Source of the DNA: Sipunculus nudus
Lineage: Eukaryota; Annelida; Sipuncula; Golfingiida; Sipunculidae
Reading direction: 5' to 3'
Length of the DNA stretch: 64,000 nt
NCBI GenBank assembly: GCA_026874595.1
Contig: CM049310.1
Coordinates: 82,807,056 to 82,871,055 of the forward strand
Position numbers and translations under genes: made by a program
The notes under the pieces: model-generated
Seen by the model: only the letters and a program-made list of their open reading frames with translations
What the model was told of the DNA's origin: nothing
The model's database searches: none
In this document: positions 48,377 to 60,382 of the stretch, piece by piece
Layout: each line of letters opens with the position of its first letter
Numbering within the stretch: the first letter of the stretch is position 1

Positions 48377-48655
48377 GAGGATGCAAAATTGACACCAACT
48401 ATCATATTCGGAGACTGCACTGAAGAAGGGAACCCTCTGTCAGCAAAAATTTTATCTGTCATAGTAGATAAAACGGTAGTTGTTAATAAGGACAACTGCA
48501 TGGACGCCATTCCAGCAGTCATAGTTGTAGTAGGAATGTACTTCATATTTGGAATTACATACCAGAAACCTGTCAGAGACATGCTAGATTTCCTGCTCGC
48601 AAAGGTATACAAATTACCGGAGTCACAAAAAAAACACTACGTTCAACAATTGTGA
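48377..48655 (+). CDS. C-terminal exon of a SAMD3-like uncharacterised protein
   Basis: A consensus acceptor, TTTTACATGTTTTCAG, ends at 48376 and an in-frame exon of 92 codons plus TGA follows. The translation starts EDAKLTPTIIFGDCTEEG and contains VVVVGMYFIFGITYQKPVRD, then FLLAKVYKLP, ending YVQQL. The order (short acidic start, 'TP.I.', VV.N.D.., a hydrophobic YFIFGLTY-type helix, P......F...KV...) matches my recollection of the C-terminal region of SAMD3-like multicopy proteins of fish and invertebrates; function is not established. Upstream exons are not visible: the preceding 650 bases are repeats R1 and R2 and a C run. It may be the last exon of a gene whose body lies farther left, or an orphan relic. 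No AATAAA was found within about 400 bases downstream. Confidence 0.55.
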   Translation, partial: EDAKLTPTIIFGDCTEEGNPLSAKILSVIVDKTVVVNKDNCMDAIPAVIVVVGMYFIFGITYQKPVRDMLDFLLAKVYKLPESQKKHYVQQL

Positions 48656-49485
48656 GAGTTTGTGGAGAACTGGATATATATATATATGGATGCATGAATT
48701 GATATAATGCTCATACATTGAAGAAATGGATTTTTCAAATATTTTTTTCAGAATTGTGTTTTTCCTTTAATACTTAATTTCTTTCATAACTAATTTCCCT
48801 TCCCATAGAAGGAAGTAACATGCACACAAATAGATTAGATTAATGGCTCCTGCTTATGAAGTTCATTTTTTTTTTTTTTTGTTGAATGATATTTGCCATA
48901 TAATTCCTGGACCAGGTGCCCTTTGACACAAATATAAGCCTTCACTGAGATTAAAACTCATCTTAAGAATATGAATAAGATATGGCTTTATCCCTCTGCA
49001 TAAATTTTCCCAAAATATGATACCCTATATCCATATGAGTAAGTCATAATTCAGGTTCTAAAAGAACCATAGAAGAAGGTAACACAAGAGCTGATTAAGA
49101 TTCAACACTCAGTTCACTCTAAAGAACCTTAAATGATGCTTTGAAGGTTCAAAGAGGTTCCAGAAAAGAACCATTTGAAGGTTTTTTGAAGAACCATGCA
49201 TTGTGTACAATTCAGGTCACTAGATCCGAAATATTAGTAGGATCTTGACCAAATATTGTTGTGTGTACTCAGAAGACTCATACACATGCGCGAAACACTA
49301 TTAGACTATTAGGTCTTCAACAAGTTTATGTTTACTAAATTTTATTTCGGCATTGAGAGCTAAAGATATTTTAACATTCAAGTACAAGCAGGTATAAACT
49401 GGTTTTTAAATACGCATGACAATCTTTAATTTCAAATTAAAATATCTTAGGAGAGTAGATTTGTACTGGACTCGGTTTCCAAGTA
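48656..49485. other. gene-free stretch with GAACC/GGTTC cluster
   Basis: Between about 49050 and 49200, AAGAACC and GGTTC occur several times as imperfect short palindromes (for example GGTTCTAAAAGAACC). No gene recognised. Confidence 0.45.
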
Positions 49486-50400
49486 CAGTCGAACCTGTCT
49501 AATGCGACAACCCAAGGGACTGGGCACAAGTTGTCGTAATTGACAGGTGTCGTAATTGACAAGTTCTGAACATAAGGGAACTGCACAAGTCTAGATGACA
49601 TGTATGACGGAAATATACATATAAGAACATCTTTATGGCTATAAATAAAAACATATTTGCAAATGGGAACGATCTTGGTGTTACATATAAGTGCACACAA
49701 ATGTACATGTACTTATATGTGTAATTTTAGTGTTGATAAATAAAATGAATTTACACACAGTTAATTAGAAGGTACTCTACGTACCTTCTATTTATAGAGG
49801 TTCTTCTGACACAATCAATGTGCTCAAATTAACGACTCAAAATTGTTTGCTGACGTCACTGGTTACTTATGGAACATCATAGATTATCCACTCTTTGTAA
49901 TAAAGCCTTTCATATAATGCACTGAATAGATCAACGACAGTTTACAGGGGCACAGATCAAAGATTAACTTTTGAGGGACCTACATTCCTGTGGATTAATA
50001 GGTTGTGTGAGCCAGTCATGTTGCCCGCCTGGGGCTCCAGGCCCAGGGTAGGCCCAGGGTCCCAATAATCACCAGTCAGTGCTCCCTACACACGCACATC
50101 AGTATAAAGCAAACAGCAGCGGTGCAAGTGACCGCAACTTCACGCATGGTCAATCAACCGACCGGCCAGCGCTGGTCAGTGAGTAGCACAAAGAGTTCCC
50201 GCATTAGGCAGGTCACTTAATCAGTAATATGTCACTTTGGTCAGGAAAAAACTGCCCGTAATCCGTAATAGCCAGGTGTTCGTATTTCACAGGTTTTATC
50301 TATAGATAATATAACGAAATTTCGAAAGGGACTGATATCTTGTGGTCGTAATTGCCAGGTGCCCGCATTTCACAGGTGGTCGATCAGTCAGGTTGGATTG
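49486..50400. mobile_element. non-autonomous Tigger/mariner-like element T2
   Basis: The ends CAGTCGAACCTGTCTAATG and, from the right on the other strand, CAATCCAACCTGACTGATCG are imperfect inverted repeats, and each end is flanked by TA. Inner repeats include GTCGTAATTGACAGGTGTCG at the left and GTCGTAATTGCCAGGTGCCC at the right. No transposase frame in 915 bp. Confidence 0.8.
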
Positions 50401-50495
50401 TAACTCTGACTTGAATTGATTTGGAAACGAACCTTAAGGACTCGGACTTGAACCCGAGTGGACTGGATTCGGACTTGCACTAGGATTTTGACATA
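50401..50495. mobile_element. GAGTCC-type element fragment
   Basis: GACTCGGACTTGAACCCGAG and GGATTCGGACTTGCACTAGG match one end of E1 (31356-31895). Confidence 0.45.
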
Positions 50496-51734
50496 AATAC
50501 AGACAGATCCGAAAACATTATAGTCGCCTCTCGTAAAGAAGAAAAAAAAAGACTCATATAAAGTATTTATATCTAAAGAACGGAGAGTGTTTATAAAAAC
50601 GACAGATATACAAAAATACCAATACTGCATGCGTTCTCTGACAAAGGCGCCTGTCATAATGACAAAATTTGATGTCCGGGTTTCATTCATACGCGATGGT
50701 TTCTTATTAGAGCAGCCCGAAGCCGCGCATGGTTAGGGTCTCAATCCTTATAACAACTCATGGCGGATGCTTAGTTCTGTCGGGGAGCGACGCAGCTTAA
50801 AGGGAACAAATGATTAAGGAAATAAAGCACTTGGAAATAACGTCAGTGCTGATTATTACAAAATACAAGCCAATCCTCAGATGGTTTCCTTGGCTTAACA
50901 AAGAAATGATAACGCCAGACAGAAAACAGTTTTGACTAATCCATCGCAAAATCCATAGACTTTGTGCTGCACAACTGGTGTGCACTGGAAACTGACATCG
51001 GCGCCTTGAGCGTATTACCGTTTTATTTCATTATTATTTGTTTTTTCGAACCCATATTAATTTTCTATGGAGAAAATTAATGGCATAAACTGAGCTTGCA
51101 TATTTGGCTTGAAATTGATGGCTAAAGACCATATAACCTGGCATAATATGACATGTAATATATATTTACAGTTTAAATGGTGTTCTTTAATCTAAATACA
51201 ATCCCGAAAATATACGAAAAACCAAAATAAAAACAGCACATTATGTTAACCCGAATAACATAGAACACATACTTCTTTGCGAACAGGTGTGCCATATTAT
51301 CTCCTCCAAGGTGATGTTTTCTTAAGCATGTCTGTTTGATTGTTGGTTTCTTGTTGGGTTGTCAGAAGGGTTATGCAAAAAACAATTACCGATCGAATTT
51401 CAATAAAAGATTGTGTAGGCATGGAATATTAGTGGGAGAAGCCATTCATCATCTATAGGTGCCTTTTTCGCAGGGGGGGGGGGGGGTCGATCCTTAGAGA
51501 TTAAAGTCACCTAATCCCCTGCCATATATGTATAACGTATATGATTTCTTGCCCGCTCTACCTCTATATAAATGATATGTGTTTTTTCTGCTAATCATAG
51601 TTCTTATAACACCCCTGATACGGGTGTATAAGCTTGCTCATCTACAAGCTGTTAGGAAATACGGCTCATGCGCAAATATTGACAAACAGGAAAAGGATTT
51701 AAAAGAAGGTAGTTTGTTGCATATATATACATGG
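50496..51734. other. gene-free stretch
   Basis: A 13-G run at 51474-51486 and a CTCCAAGGTGATG segment at about 51302, which weakly recalls the CCTCCGCCAAGG MITE start. No gene recognised. Confidence 0.4.
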
Positions 51735-51910
51735 AAGCTGAAAGGTCACTAGTTGCATTGGCAATCCATTTGCAAAAACCTTTTTTTTTATATTCTGTTT
51801 GGGTTGATTTTTTAACGGTCGCCACAAATGTTACAAGCAAGTGGATATAAACAAAGGAAACAGCCTGTGTGCCGTGGGATTCCTCGTTTTCTGGCCTATT
51901 TTATGAAAGA
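51735..51910 (+). repeat. dispersed repeat R3 (copy 2)
   Basis: GAAAGGTCACTAGTTGCA, GTGGATATAAACAAAGG, CAGCCTGTG and TTTTCTGGCCTATT align in order with 9539-9735, with moderate divergence. Confidence 0.65.
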
Positions 51911-53042
51911 TCCAATGGATTCACTTCATTTAACAGACGACATTTTCCGGAATAGTCCACTTAAATTTGCCTAGTAAACATATGCCAACCGCTGCCATCT
52001 GCCTCCTGATTCGGACACTAAAATGCGATGGATGGGACTTGGGCTGGAGAGGTTTCCATTGAAGAGAACTTTTCACATACCAAGTATGTTTTACACATGG
52101 TGTATAGTTTTTTATCATCTTGAAATATTATCTTACCTGCCAGTACTTAGTTCTAAAACCGCTTGCAGAAACATGCTTGCACCAGGCGCGATAAGTGGCA
52201 CAAAACATAAAAATGGTTACCGCATAACTTAATAGTTCAAGTTTTTAAGTTTCGAACGGAGTTTCTTCTGTGTTTCTTCTTTTGTGTTTCTTCTCTTTTT
52301 GTCGGAGTCGTCGGGCATGCGCAGGGTCGGACCTGAACGACTGTATTAACTAACACACAGAACCATAACAACGAATACAACGGGTAATTATTTTTCAGGA
52401 ACCTGTTGAATTAAGCCAAAATAAACTAATAGTATGTGATAATACACATTATATTGAAATTGATTATGTATATTTAAGTGTTTGTACGGATCCAGAGAAA
52501 GTAAAGTTTCTGGTAGGGTTTTCTAACCTTGTCTGAAAAAAAATTAACAAAAAAAAACATTAAAATGTAATTTATGTTTAAAAGATTCAGGAGAAGTCCA
52601 TTAAATTGTACTCACTCACAGTGAACTAATATGCTTTAAAATATCCATTGAACATTTTAGGTGATTCATCAAATTATGAACCACAAAATAAACCCAGAAA
52701 TTTGTAATTAATAGGTAGTGGACTTAAATAGAAATCTTTATTTCTGCGTTTTACTTTAATAGATTTAAGAACACTCAGTTAACTTAATTGCGGTGAAAAT
52801 GAGCATTTATTTCTACCGAGTTATATCAAATTATCAACCACTAAAATAAACCAGAATTTATATTTCAGATATGTAATCGATATGATGCTGATGTAAACAT
52901 GAAAGTCCCTATTTCTATGACTGGCATTTCGAGTTAAGAATAAAACATGTATGTATACATCACGATTACTGCACAAGGCCAGCCTCTGAACAGATTTTGC
53001 TCGTCATATCTATATCGTCAAATCATATCGTAAAGGTTAACA
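51911..53042. other. gene-free stretch
   Basis: AT-rich, nothing recognised. Confidence 0.4.
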
Positions 53043-53237
53043 ATGTCACGCAAGTATAAAAACAGTTTTGACAGGGGATGCTTGCTTATGAGTAGCATTG
53101 ATGCTCGGACCTGGCAAGATGTCGATAGTCTTGTTTCTGCAGATGGCCCGGGGGAGGATGCCCCGGGGGGACGGGGGTCAGCTGGAGTCACCGCGACGCT
53201 ACATGATCTATTAACAGAAGCCAACATTTCTATCTAA
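53043..53237 (+). CDS. Possible short ORF or first exon in a GC-rich island
   Basis: 64 codons from an ATG in a good context (AACAATGTC). The product is hydrophilic, with no signal peptide, cysteine pattern or known motif. It sits in a roughly 500-base island (about 53100-53560) clearly richer in G, C and CpG than the surroundings, as promoters and first exons often are. The lack of a splice donor before the stop argues for a complete short ORF or chance. I do not recognise it. Confidence 0.25.
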   Translation: MSRKYKNSFDRGCLLMSSIDARTWQDVDSLVSADGPGEDAPGGRGSAGVTATLHDLLTEANISI

Positions 53238-54497
53238 GACTTGAAGACCTGACAGTTTGTGTTTGTTGGCTGCCTTTCTCAGCGAGTGGAGTCCCTCTCC
53301 TGCCGGGCTTCTTTTCATTTCGATATTCATGCTAGATCAAAGCCCCATATCGTCAAAACTATTTTCTCGTTATTTCTACACAGCAGTAGAAAGCTCTGCC
53401 TCCTGCCGCCGGCTTCTCTGGGTATTTCCTTCAGACGGGGATTACGGGAGACTCGGTCACGTGGAAACTCGGCGTGCTGCGACAAATTACTGGTGACCGA
53501 AAATCGGTCAATGAGACGGAGGCCGCATATAGACAAAACCGAGCTCATGGTTAAATCGTTATTTTGTTTTCGGCAGAAATATTTGTTAATTAAAAAAGCA
53601 TGATGTATACATATCCCCCCCCCCCCCCGCCCAATAAAAAAAAATGATTAACATCTTTATTGCTTAAGTGCAGTTATTGTTTATTCATTATACCTCGCCA
53701 GCCAGCAAGGTATATTATGTTTATACTTGGTTACTTGGTTGCTTGGTTTGTCTGTTAGCGACATTAAACAAAAAGTTTTGAAAGGATTTTGATGACATCT
53801 TGTGGAGGTTTAGGGGAACATGCAAGGAAAGATCCATCAGATTTTTTAAGTAATCTGGATAACCTAGAATATGTATTAAATTTCAGGGATTATACACGAT
53901 TGAAACATAGGAAGAATCCTTTTCCCGGGTACAGGGCTTCCCATTCATAGGTATTAAGGGCCACAATTGTCACTCTCAATATCTCTCGATTATCAGTCCT
54001 AATCATATATTTAATATTATCAAACCGGGGCCGAAAATCTTATTTTCCCCTCTAATATGCCAGGCTTGGAGTATATATAGTGAAACCTCCATATTATGTA
54101 CATTGACGTATTTTGTCCGGAATGTTGAGGTTTCTGTGCTAGAGATTTTACTGAACATACAGTGTACTTTCTACAAGATCTCTTCGTGTTATGGTAATAC
54201 AGAGTTGACCTTAATGATCAGACGTTTGTAATAGAGAATTGCTCATTAATTAGAAAAATTATAATACAAAGGGACCGTAATATAGAGCTGATCGTAAATA
54301 CAGAAGTTAAAGTAACCAGAGGTGCCTGCCATGCGGAGTTTTCCGCACATGGAAAGGGTCTGGAATAAAGAGAAACCATAATAGAGAGGTACTTGCTTGC
54401 AATATAGCGACGTTATAAGAAGGTTTACGTAAAAGATAGGTAACCAAAAAGATATTTTCTTAAATACGTCTGTGTGTGTATCCAAACAAGAAACTAG

Positions 54498-54498
<1 letters not shown>
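53238..54498. other. gene-free stretch with a Tigger-like remnant
   Basis: From about 54075 to 54425 the phrases GTGAAACCTCCATATTATG, GTAATACAGAGTTGACC, GGGACCGTAATATAGAG and CCATAATAGAGAGGTAC look like a decayed Tigger-like copy. A C run lies near 53616-53628. Confidence 0.4.
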
Positions 54499-54593
<95 letters not shown>

Positions 54594-54611
54594 CGATCGA
54601 TCGATCGATCG
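54499..54611. repeat. (CT)n plus (GATC)n microsatellite
   Basis: About 45 CT units followed by GTTC and four to five GATC units. Confidence 0.95.
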
Positions 54612-55714
54612 AGGCCTTACTCAGCGTGGTGAAGTTCCTTAGAAGTTGCTTTTCGGAAGAGTTAAGAGTATTTTACGTAACAGACAAATTTACAGAAGAC
54701 CTAATATTATTCCTTTTGGTGGAAACTGTTTATAATAAAGGCATATGATGGATCAATGTGATATCTCATTTTGATAGCACCGTATTCACATGGTTTAATC
54801 ACTCAGAATGATTTAAAAGCTAGGTACTAAACCATGCTCGTTCCATTGAAAATGAGCAGAATTTGATCGGGGGAAGACCAAAGGATTCAAAATGAATTAA
54901 TATTACAACAAATGGAATCAGGTTGCACACAGCGCTGCCAGGGTAATTGTAACATGCGAGAAATTAATTTAGAAACCGTTGCTCCTAGCTACCACGAGAC
55001 GTCATTATCTGCTCATAGAGAGATTTTGCTACCTTGGTCCAGATATGAGAAGGATGGACTTCATAACCTTCTCCTTCTCCTTCTTTTTTCTTATTATTAT
55101 TATTATCACCATCACCATCATCGTCATCATCGTCAACAACAACAACATCACCATCATCATCACCATCATCATTAATTCAAATGAAATGGTTAAGTGAATG
55201 GCTGTGTACCGTAAACACTACGTGCCTTTTACACTATCAAGCTTTTTGACAACAATGTTTTTGAGGCGTTTCTTTAAATGACTAAGCAGGTCATCTAATT
55301 TTTAGGCTGGTGGATAAACAAACTTTTGTAGCCGTTATAAAACATCTAGATAATGAAAGACAAGGAGCTCATAAGATCTTCCCCAGGTGTTGTGGTAATA
55401 TATATGAACCAGATATTTTTGCAACTTTACGTAAAAAGTCCTAAACAGATTTTGATGAAACTTTATGGTGACTAAGGCTTATATCAATGAAACAATCGGT
55501 TAACTTTTGAAGGTTATATGGACCACTTAAAATACAAATAAATCCTCTCCATTGTGTGTCCATTAATTGGTATAAGTGCCTGGCTTAGTGAACCTCTGTG
55601 AACTATTAAGAACCCTTGTGGGCTCCTGTGAACCAAGCGGGAGAGCCGTGATACTGGGTATACGGGAACATAGAAACATTAAATACACAGGAAAATAGAA
55701 ATCTGCATATTAAC
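54612..55714. other. gene-free stretch with triplet repeats
   Basis: CTT, ATT, CAT/CAC and CAA triplet blocks lie at about 55065-55175. The poly-histidine and poly-isoleucine frames there are repeat translations. Confidence 0.5.
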
Positions 55715-55960
55715 GAATGGAAGCCTCCGCCATATGGCCTGTCCCTGTTGTGGAATGGTACCGTGTTTGCATTCGGCCCAGTGTCAACCATGCACATGTT
55801 TGAATGTTCTGTGATGATGTTCCAGAATCCGGTTCATCTATCGGATCTACACCAAACATTTAGTTGATTATTCATTGGCCCATTCCCTAAATGTCTTGGA
55901 AATTTCATAAGGTTACGCGTTTATGCGTGAATTATGATGAAACAAACGAATTTAGTTTAT
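55715..55960 (+). repeat. dispersed repeat R1 (copy 6)
   Basis: GAATGGAAGCCTCCGCCATA at the start, TTGCATTCGGCCCAG, ATCGGATCTACACCAAA, GGCCCATTCCCTAAATG and TTTCATAAGGTTACGCG. It is truncated at the right. Confidence 0.7.
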
Positions 55961-56519
55961 ATTTTAATCCTGCAGTCCGTATGAAGCAGTTTTCAGGCAT
56001 ATACGTCAGACTAAAAAAAGTTGGCATGACTTGTCCAAATTGGTTAGAAAAAAACACAGAAAAAAATCACCAGGAGTCGGCCATCTGCCTTGACCGCTGT
56101 TGGAAGCTTTAACACTGGGCACGAGATAATGAGACAAGGTTTAAGGCCCTAAACCGCCAGGCTCTCCGATTAATGGGCGTCTAGTCTCGGAGGAGGGACA
56201 GGCATTAACGGAAGTGGGACATAACAGCAAAGTTATTGGGAGGGCAGACGGCTTGTATACTGGTCTAAGTTACAGGGATACCGGAGGTTTATGCCCGCAC
56301 TGATTTCCCTGGCCAAATCTTATGGTTTGTGTTCAAGTCCTGTAATTAGGAGAAAGAGATATATGGTCTAATCAACGAATCCCGCTGTGATCAAAAGTAC
56401 CGCCTTGTTAGCCCGCTCGACATTCGTGACATTTTGCTGCAAATACCAAATCATATATCGTCAGATTTATGTTAATAATTTGCTGGTGATATATCATCTA
56501 CCAGCTGTTAGCTGCATTT

Positions 56520-56520
<1 letters not shown>
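55961..56520. other. gene-free stretch
   Basis: Nothing recognised. Confidence 0.4.

Positions 56521-56612
<92 letters not shown>
56521..56612. repeat. compound (CT)n(TA)n microsatellite
   Basis: About 15 CT units run directly into about 30 TA units. Confidence 0.95.
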
Positions 56613-56616
<4 letters not shown>

Positions 56617-59218
56617 GCGCTGTCAGGAATGTTGGAGTTTGCGTAAAGACACACAAAGCTTTTAAGAAACGCCCGGCCATGGGGTCTAGTGCATCCTATA
56701 TAACTAATCCTGCATATACATTTTAATAATCTTGCTCAACTTAAAATCTAGCAAACAAATGCGTTTCCACTTAATCTCAAATTAACGTGAAGAAGAGCAT
56801 TTACCGATAAAAAAACATTTCTCAGGAGAAATTGGAATCATATAAAAGCTGACAAAAATATCTAAGTCAAAGAAATATGTTTACGACTATTTAGAAGAAA
56901 ACTGGTCTAGAAAAAAAAATTAACGCAATTAACGGGCTGAAATTTAGGTATGTTTTTACATGCTGTGAATAAATATTGCTTCAACATATGATTTGAAAAG
57001 TAATGCCACTATCAAGTAAATCAAGATTGGAAGCATAAGTGAAAGCCTAAGTGACATGATAAAGTACTTTGAGAGCGCAGACCTCCGCTAAGATATCTCA
57101 TGGTTCCTTGTATTCTGTAGGTATTCGTAAATCACGGTTTTCAGACACTGTTGAAGCTAAAACGAAGGTAGCTTGACGTTGCAAAACAAAAACGTACGTT
57201 GGGTATGTATCCAAGACGAGAGAATTGTTTGCTATGGTTCCACGAACTCAGTGGTTACATCAAAGGTCAGTTCTGCCAGTCAGACCAAAGGTTTCCACAA
57301 GCGCTAGTGAATACAGACTGCGTAGCCCTAAGACTGGAGGAAACTTATCCATGGCATTCACAGGAGCCGGCAAGAGTCGTCTTCTGGAATACTGATAAAG
57401 TTTTGATGGGCGTTTGTTCAAAGGACATTTTTCTATCGAAGCTCTTTTGAATATAATAAGGCAGGAAATAATGATAAACGGAAAACAATGCATTCAAAAC
57501 AATGTCGACTACATTTCTGGCTACATACTATATAATATTATCTTGGTGATAAATAACTATTATACGTTTGCGTATAAACGTAAGAAAAGGACACAAAATA
57601 ATAAATGATAATGCTCAGTTTGAACATGATAACAACATCAAGATTTAATTTAAGCTTGATTGTGACCAAAACACTTAAACGTGTAATACTAACTCTTTAA
57701 TGTCGCAACAGGCGCCTAGTGTCTCATTTGCATACGTTACATACAAAACGCAGGTGCATTCCAGATTAAATGGCCAACTAGGAAATCATTCCTATAAGAT
57801 TAAAAGCAAAACGTGAAAGCTTTACCATGAATAAAGGAGTTTTGGATAATTGTAAGGATTTCACTAAACCTGATTTTCTGCTAGAAATCTCCGTTGCCTG
57901 ATTTCTTTGTCTATAATCATTTATCAAAACATAAAACGTATATACTGTAGTTTATCTATTACAACCACCTGCGGCTCTTAATGGGAGTGGAGAATGAGGC
58001 GGGGAAAAAGTGTAATGTCATAAAATGTGCGCCATTTACAACGCATTTACACTCTTTAAAGTGCAATAAAATAGCCTGAACAGTTCATCGATGAGAATTT
58101 GAGCAGGCAAAGTACACCCAATGAAAGCCACAAAGGAAGAGACGTGTTCACACAAAAATAATTAATTTGCTTTCTCTCAGAGAACTTCTCATACCGGCCT
58201 TTGTTGCTTGAACTGGTTTCCCTACGAGAATATGCGAATACAATCAGATTTATACAGTCATGAATTTTAAATCTAATAAAATACACTCACAATGCAAATT
58301 AAGAACGGAGATGGATTTTAGAAACCGACCATAGCATTCAATGTTAGTTTACTTCAGGAATGATGAGTTGTTAAATACTTGTAGAGCAGATCGCCGTTTA
58401 TCCGAATATATCGGAGGTCACACGTTTTATAAACAGACATTAACATTTGGAAAAACGGTCGTGTGTAAAAAAATTGAAACCGGATCTGATTGGAATGTTC
58501 TCTGATAAACACCTATTTATTAATATACTGTGGCAAATACTTAAGATATTAATGTTTTTGATCATTTATTTTCTAGATATAATTATATTGTCATTTAGTT
58601 ACTGGAAATCCGCTATGAAGGTTTTTTTTATAAACGGTGTACGGTAAAATGGCGCTCCATTTATGAACATTCGCTTTAACTCGTTCTGTTCACCTTCACT
58701 CGGCCGCCTTTATACGTCCGCAAGGACTTTGGCACTCGCACAATGATGTTCAAACCAATGACATCAGGTTTTCGTGGAAATGAGGAGTCAGCTAGACCGA
58801 ATGCAGTGTGACTACACTGAAAGGAGTGTTTTACTAATCTGTGAACCATATTCTTATTATATGGCTTCTACGATTGCAATATATGATACTTATAATAATA
58901 AAATAAAATATTAATTCATAAACTATTAATTCATGAAATATTAATTTTAAAAAATATTTATTCATTAGATATATACTCATAAAACATTTAGGTTATTGGA
59001 ATATTATTATTATTATATTTAGTATTAATATTAGTATTAGGAATAGTATAAATGTTTGTATTAATAATTATAATATCAAGAAGTAAAAAGTATAGAGGTT
59101 GAGGAGAATACTTTCTTAATACTAACTGTACCCTGCATTTCACCTGCTGAATAACCATTACGTTCCTCTTGCAAAATCTTAAATTATTAAGTTGGTACAT
59201 TCGTAATGTATCATATAG
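56613..59218. other. gene-free stretch
   Basis: AACGCCCGGCCATGGGG near 56669 matches the SINE fragment at 42660, and AGCGCAGACCTCCGC near 57075 is an inverted end of the CCTCCGCC MITE. An 83-codon frame at 57199-57450 has no recognised motif. ATT/TAT triplets lie at 59000-59060. Confidence 0.4.
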
Positions 59219-59659
59219 TTGGGTATTGGTCAGCCCATTAATGTACAATAGGAACTGCGATATGCTTAAAGCGATACGTATAATTTCTCTGTGTATGATT
59301 TCTGATTAAAAGCTTTATGGATAAAGTTTTTCGCAAACAAGTAAAAAGAGAGCTTTATATGATTTTGTCATCTCTTAAACGCTCGTCATGGAAGCACCAA
59401 GAACTGTATATAAATTCCTGATCCAGTCGATCATACGACGATCTTATTTAAGTCTTAAAGGTCAATATAAGATATCAAAAGCTGCTTAAGCTTTAAAAAT
59501 AACTCAGATTTATTTTAGGATTGTGTGATTTGTACCGATATTTGCTGGTAGTTTTTGTGTTTCATCGATACGACGATACAGAATGCATATCTCACCGGTG
59601 ACCGAATCGATGTGGCGTATTGATATGTATCGATATATCGGTATATTGGTACAGCCCTG
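59219..59659 (+). mobile_element. non-autonomous DNA element R5 (copy 2)
   Basis: GGGTATTGGTCAGCCCATT at the left and TATATCGGTATATTGGTACA before GCCCTG at the right match copy 1 (25288-25614). Between them lie GATACG, GTCGATCATACGAC and GAATCGATGTGGCGTATTG shared blocks. The left terminal AGGGCT is lost. Confidence 0.6.
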
Positions 59660-59959
59660 CTGTATATACATCATTGCTTCGTACTGTATTTACTGCAGAG
59701 GCGGAAATATAAATAAACGTCAGGCACAGGATGTTCCAATTAGTACACTTCGTTGCTATTATTGGTTCAACGAATAGTTTGTTCTATTCTAAATTATCAC
59801 GATTAAAATTGACCGTGTAAATAAGAGAAATCACCAAACTACAGGAAATTGTAGGTGGGATGGGGGTTTTGGTTTATGTACTTAATTCTATATTGAACAA
59901 GGCAGGGGCGAAGCCAGGATTGAGGTTTTGAGGGGGCCGAAATATTTGGCAAAGGCAAT

Positions 59960-60026
59960 TGACGCATATATATGTGTATGTGTGTGTAGTTGTGTGTGTA
60001 AATATATATATATATATATATTATAT

Positions 60027-60065
<39 letters not shown>

Positions 60066-60067
60066 TA
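59960..60067. repeat. compound simple repeats left of hammerhead element
   Basis: GT/TA-rich tract, (TA)n, then (AATA)-type ATA triplets leading directly into the foldback arm at 60068. Confidence 0.85.
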
Positions 60068-60382
60068 ATAATAATACAAAATGAAGACGAATCAAGTATT
60101 TTTAGACATTTTACTATTACGTAGTTTGGTGCAACATGTTGTTGCACTCATCAGGTAACCATACACTCATCATATGTGTTACACGTGTAACAGGTATACC
60201 GGTATGATCTAGTCCATTTCAGTCAGACAGCCTTGCTGATGAGTGCAACAACATGTTGCACGAAACTACGTAGTAAAATGTCTGAAAAAACTTGATTCGG
60301 CTCCATTTTGTATTATTATAAAGCTCTGGTGAAATGCCATAGAGCACTCTGGTAGTTGTTTATTGCAGAAAACCTGCAGATC

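Noticed and set aside
57199-57450. 83-codon frame with mixed composition
   Set aside because: Non-ATG start and no recognised family; no splice-site support.
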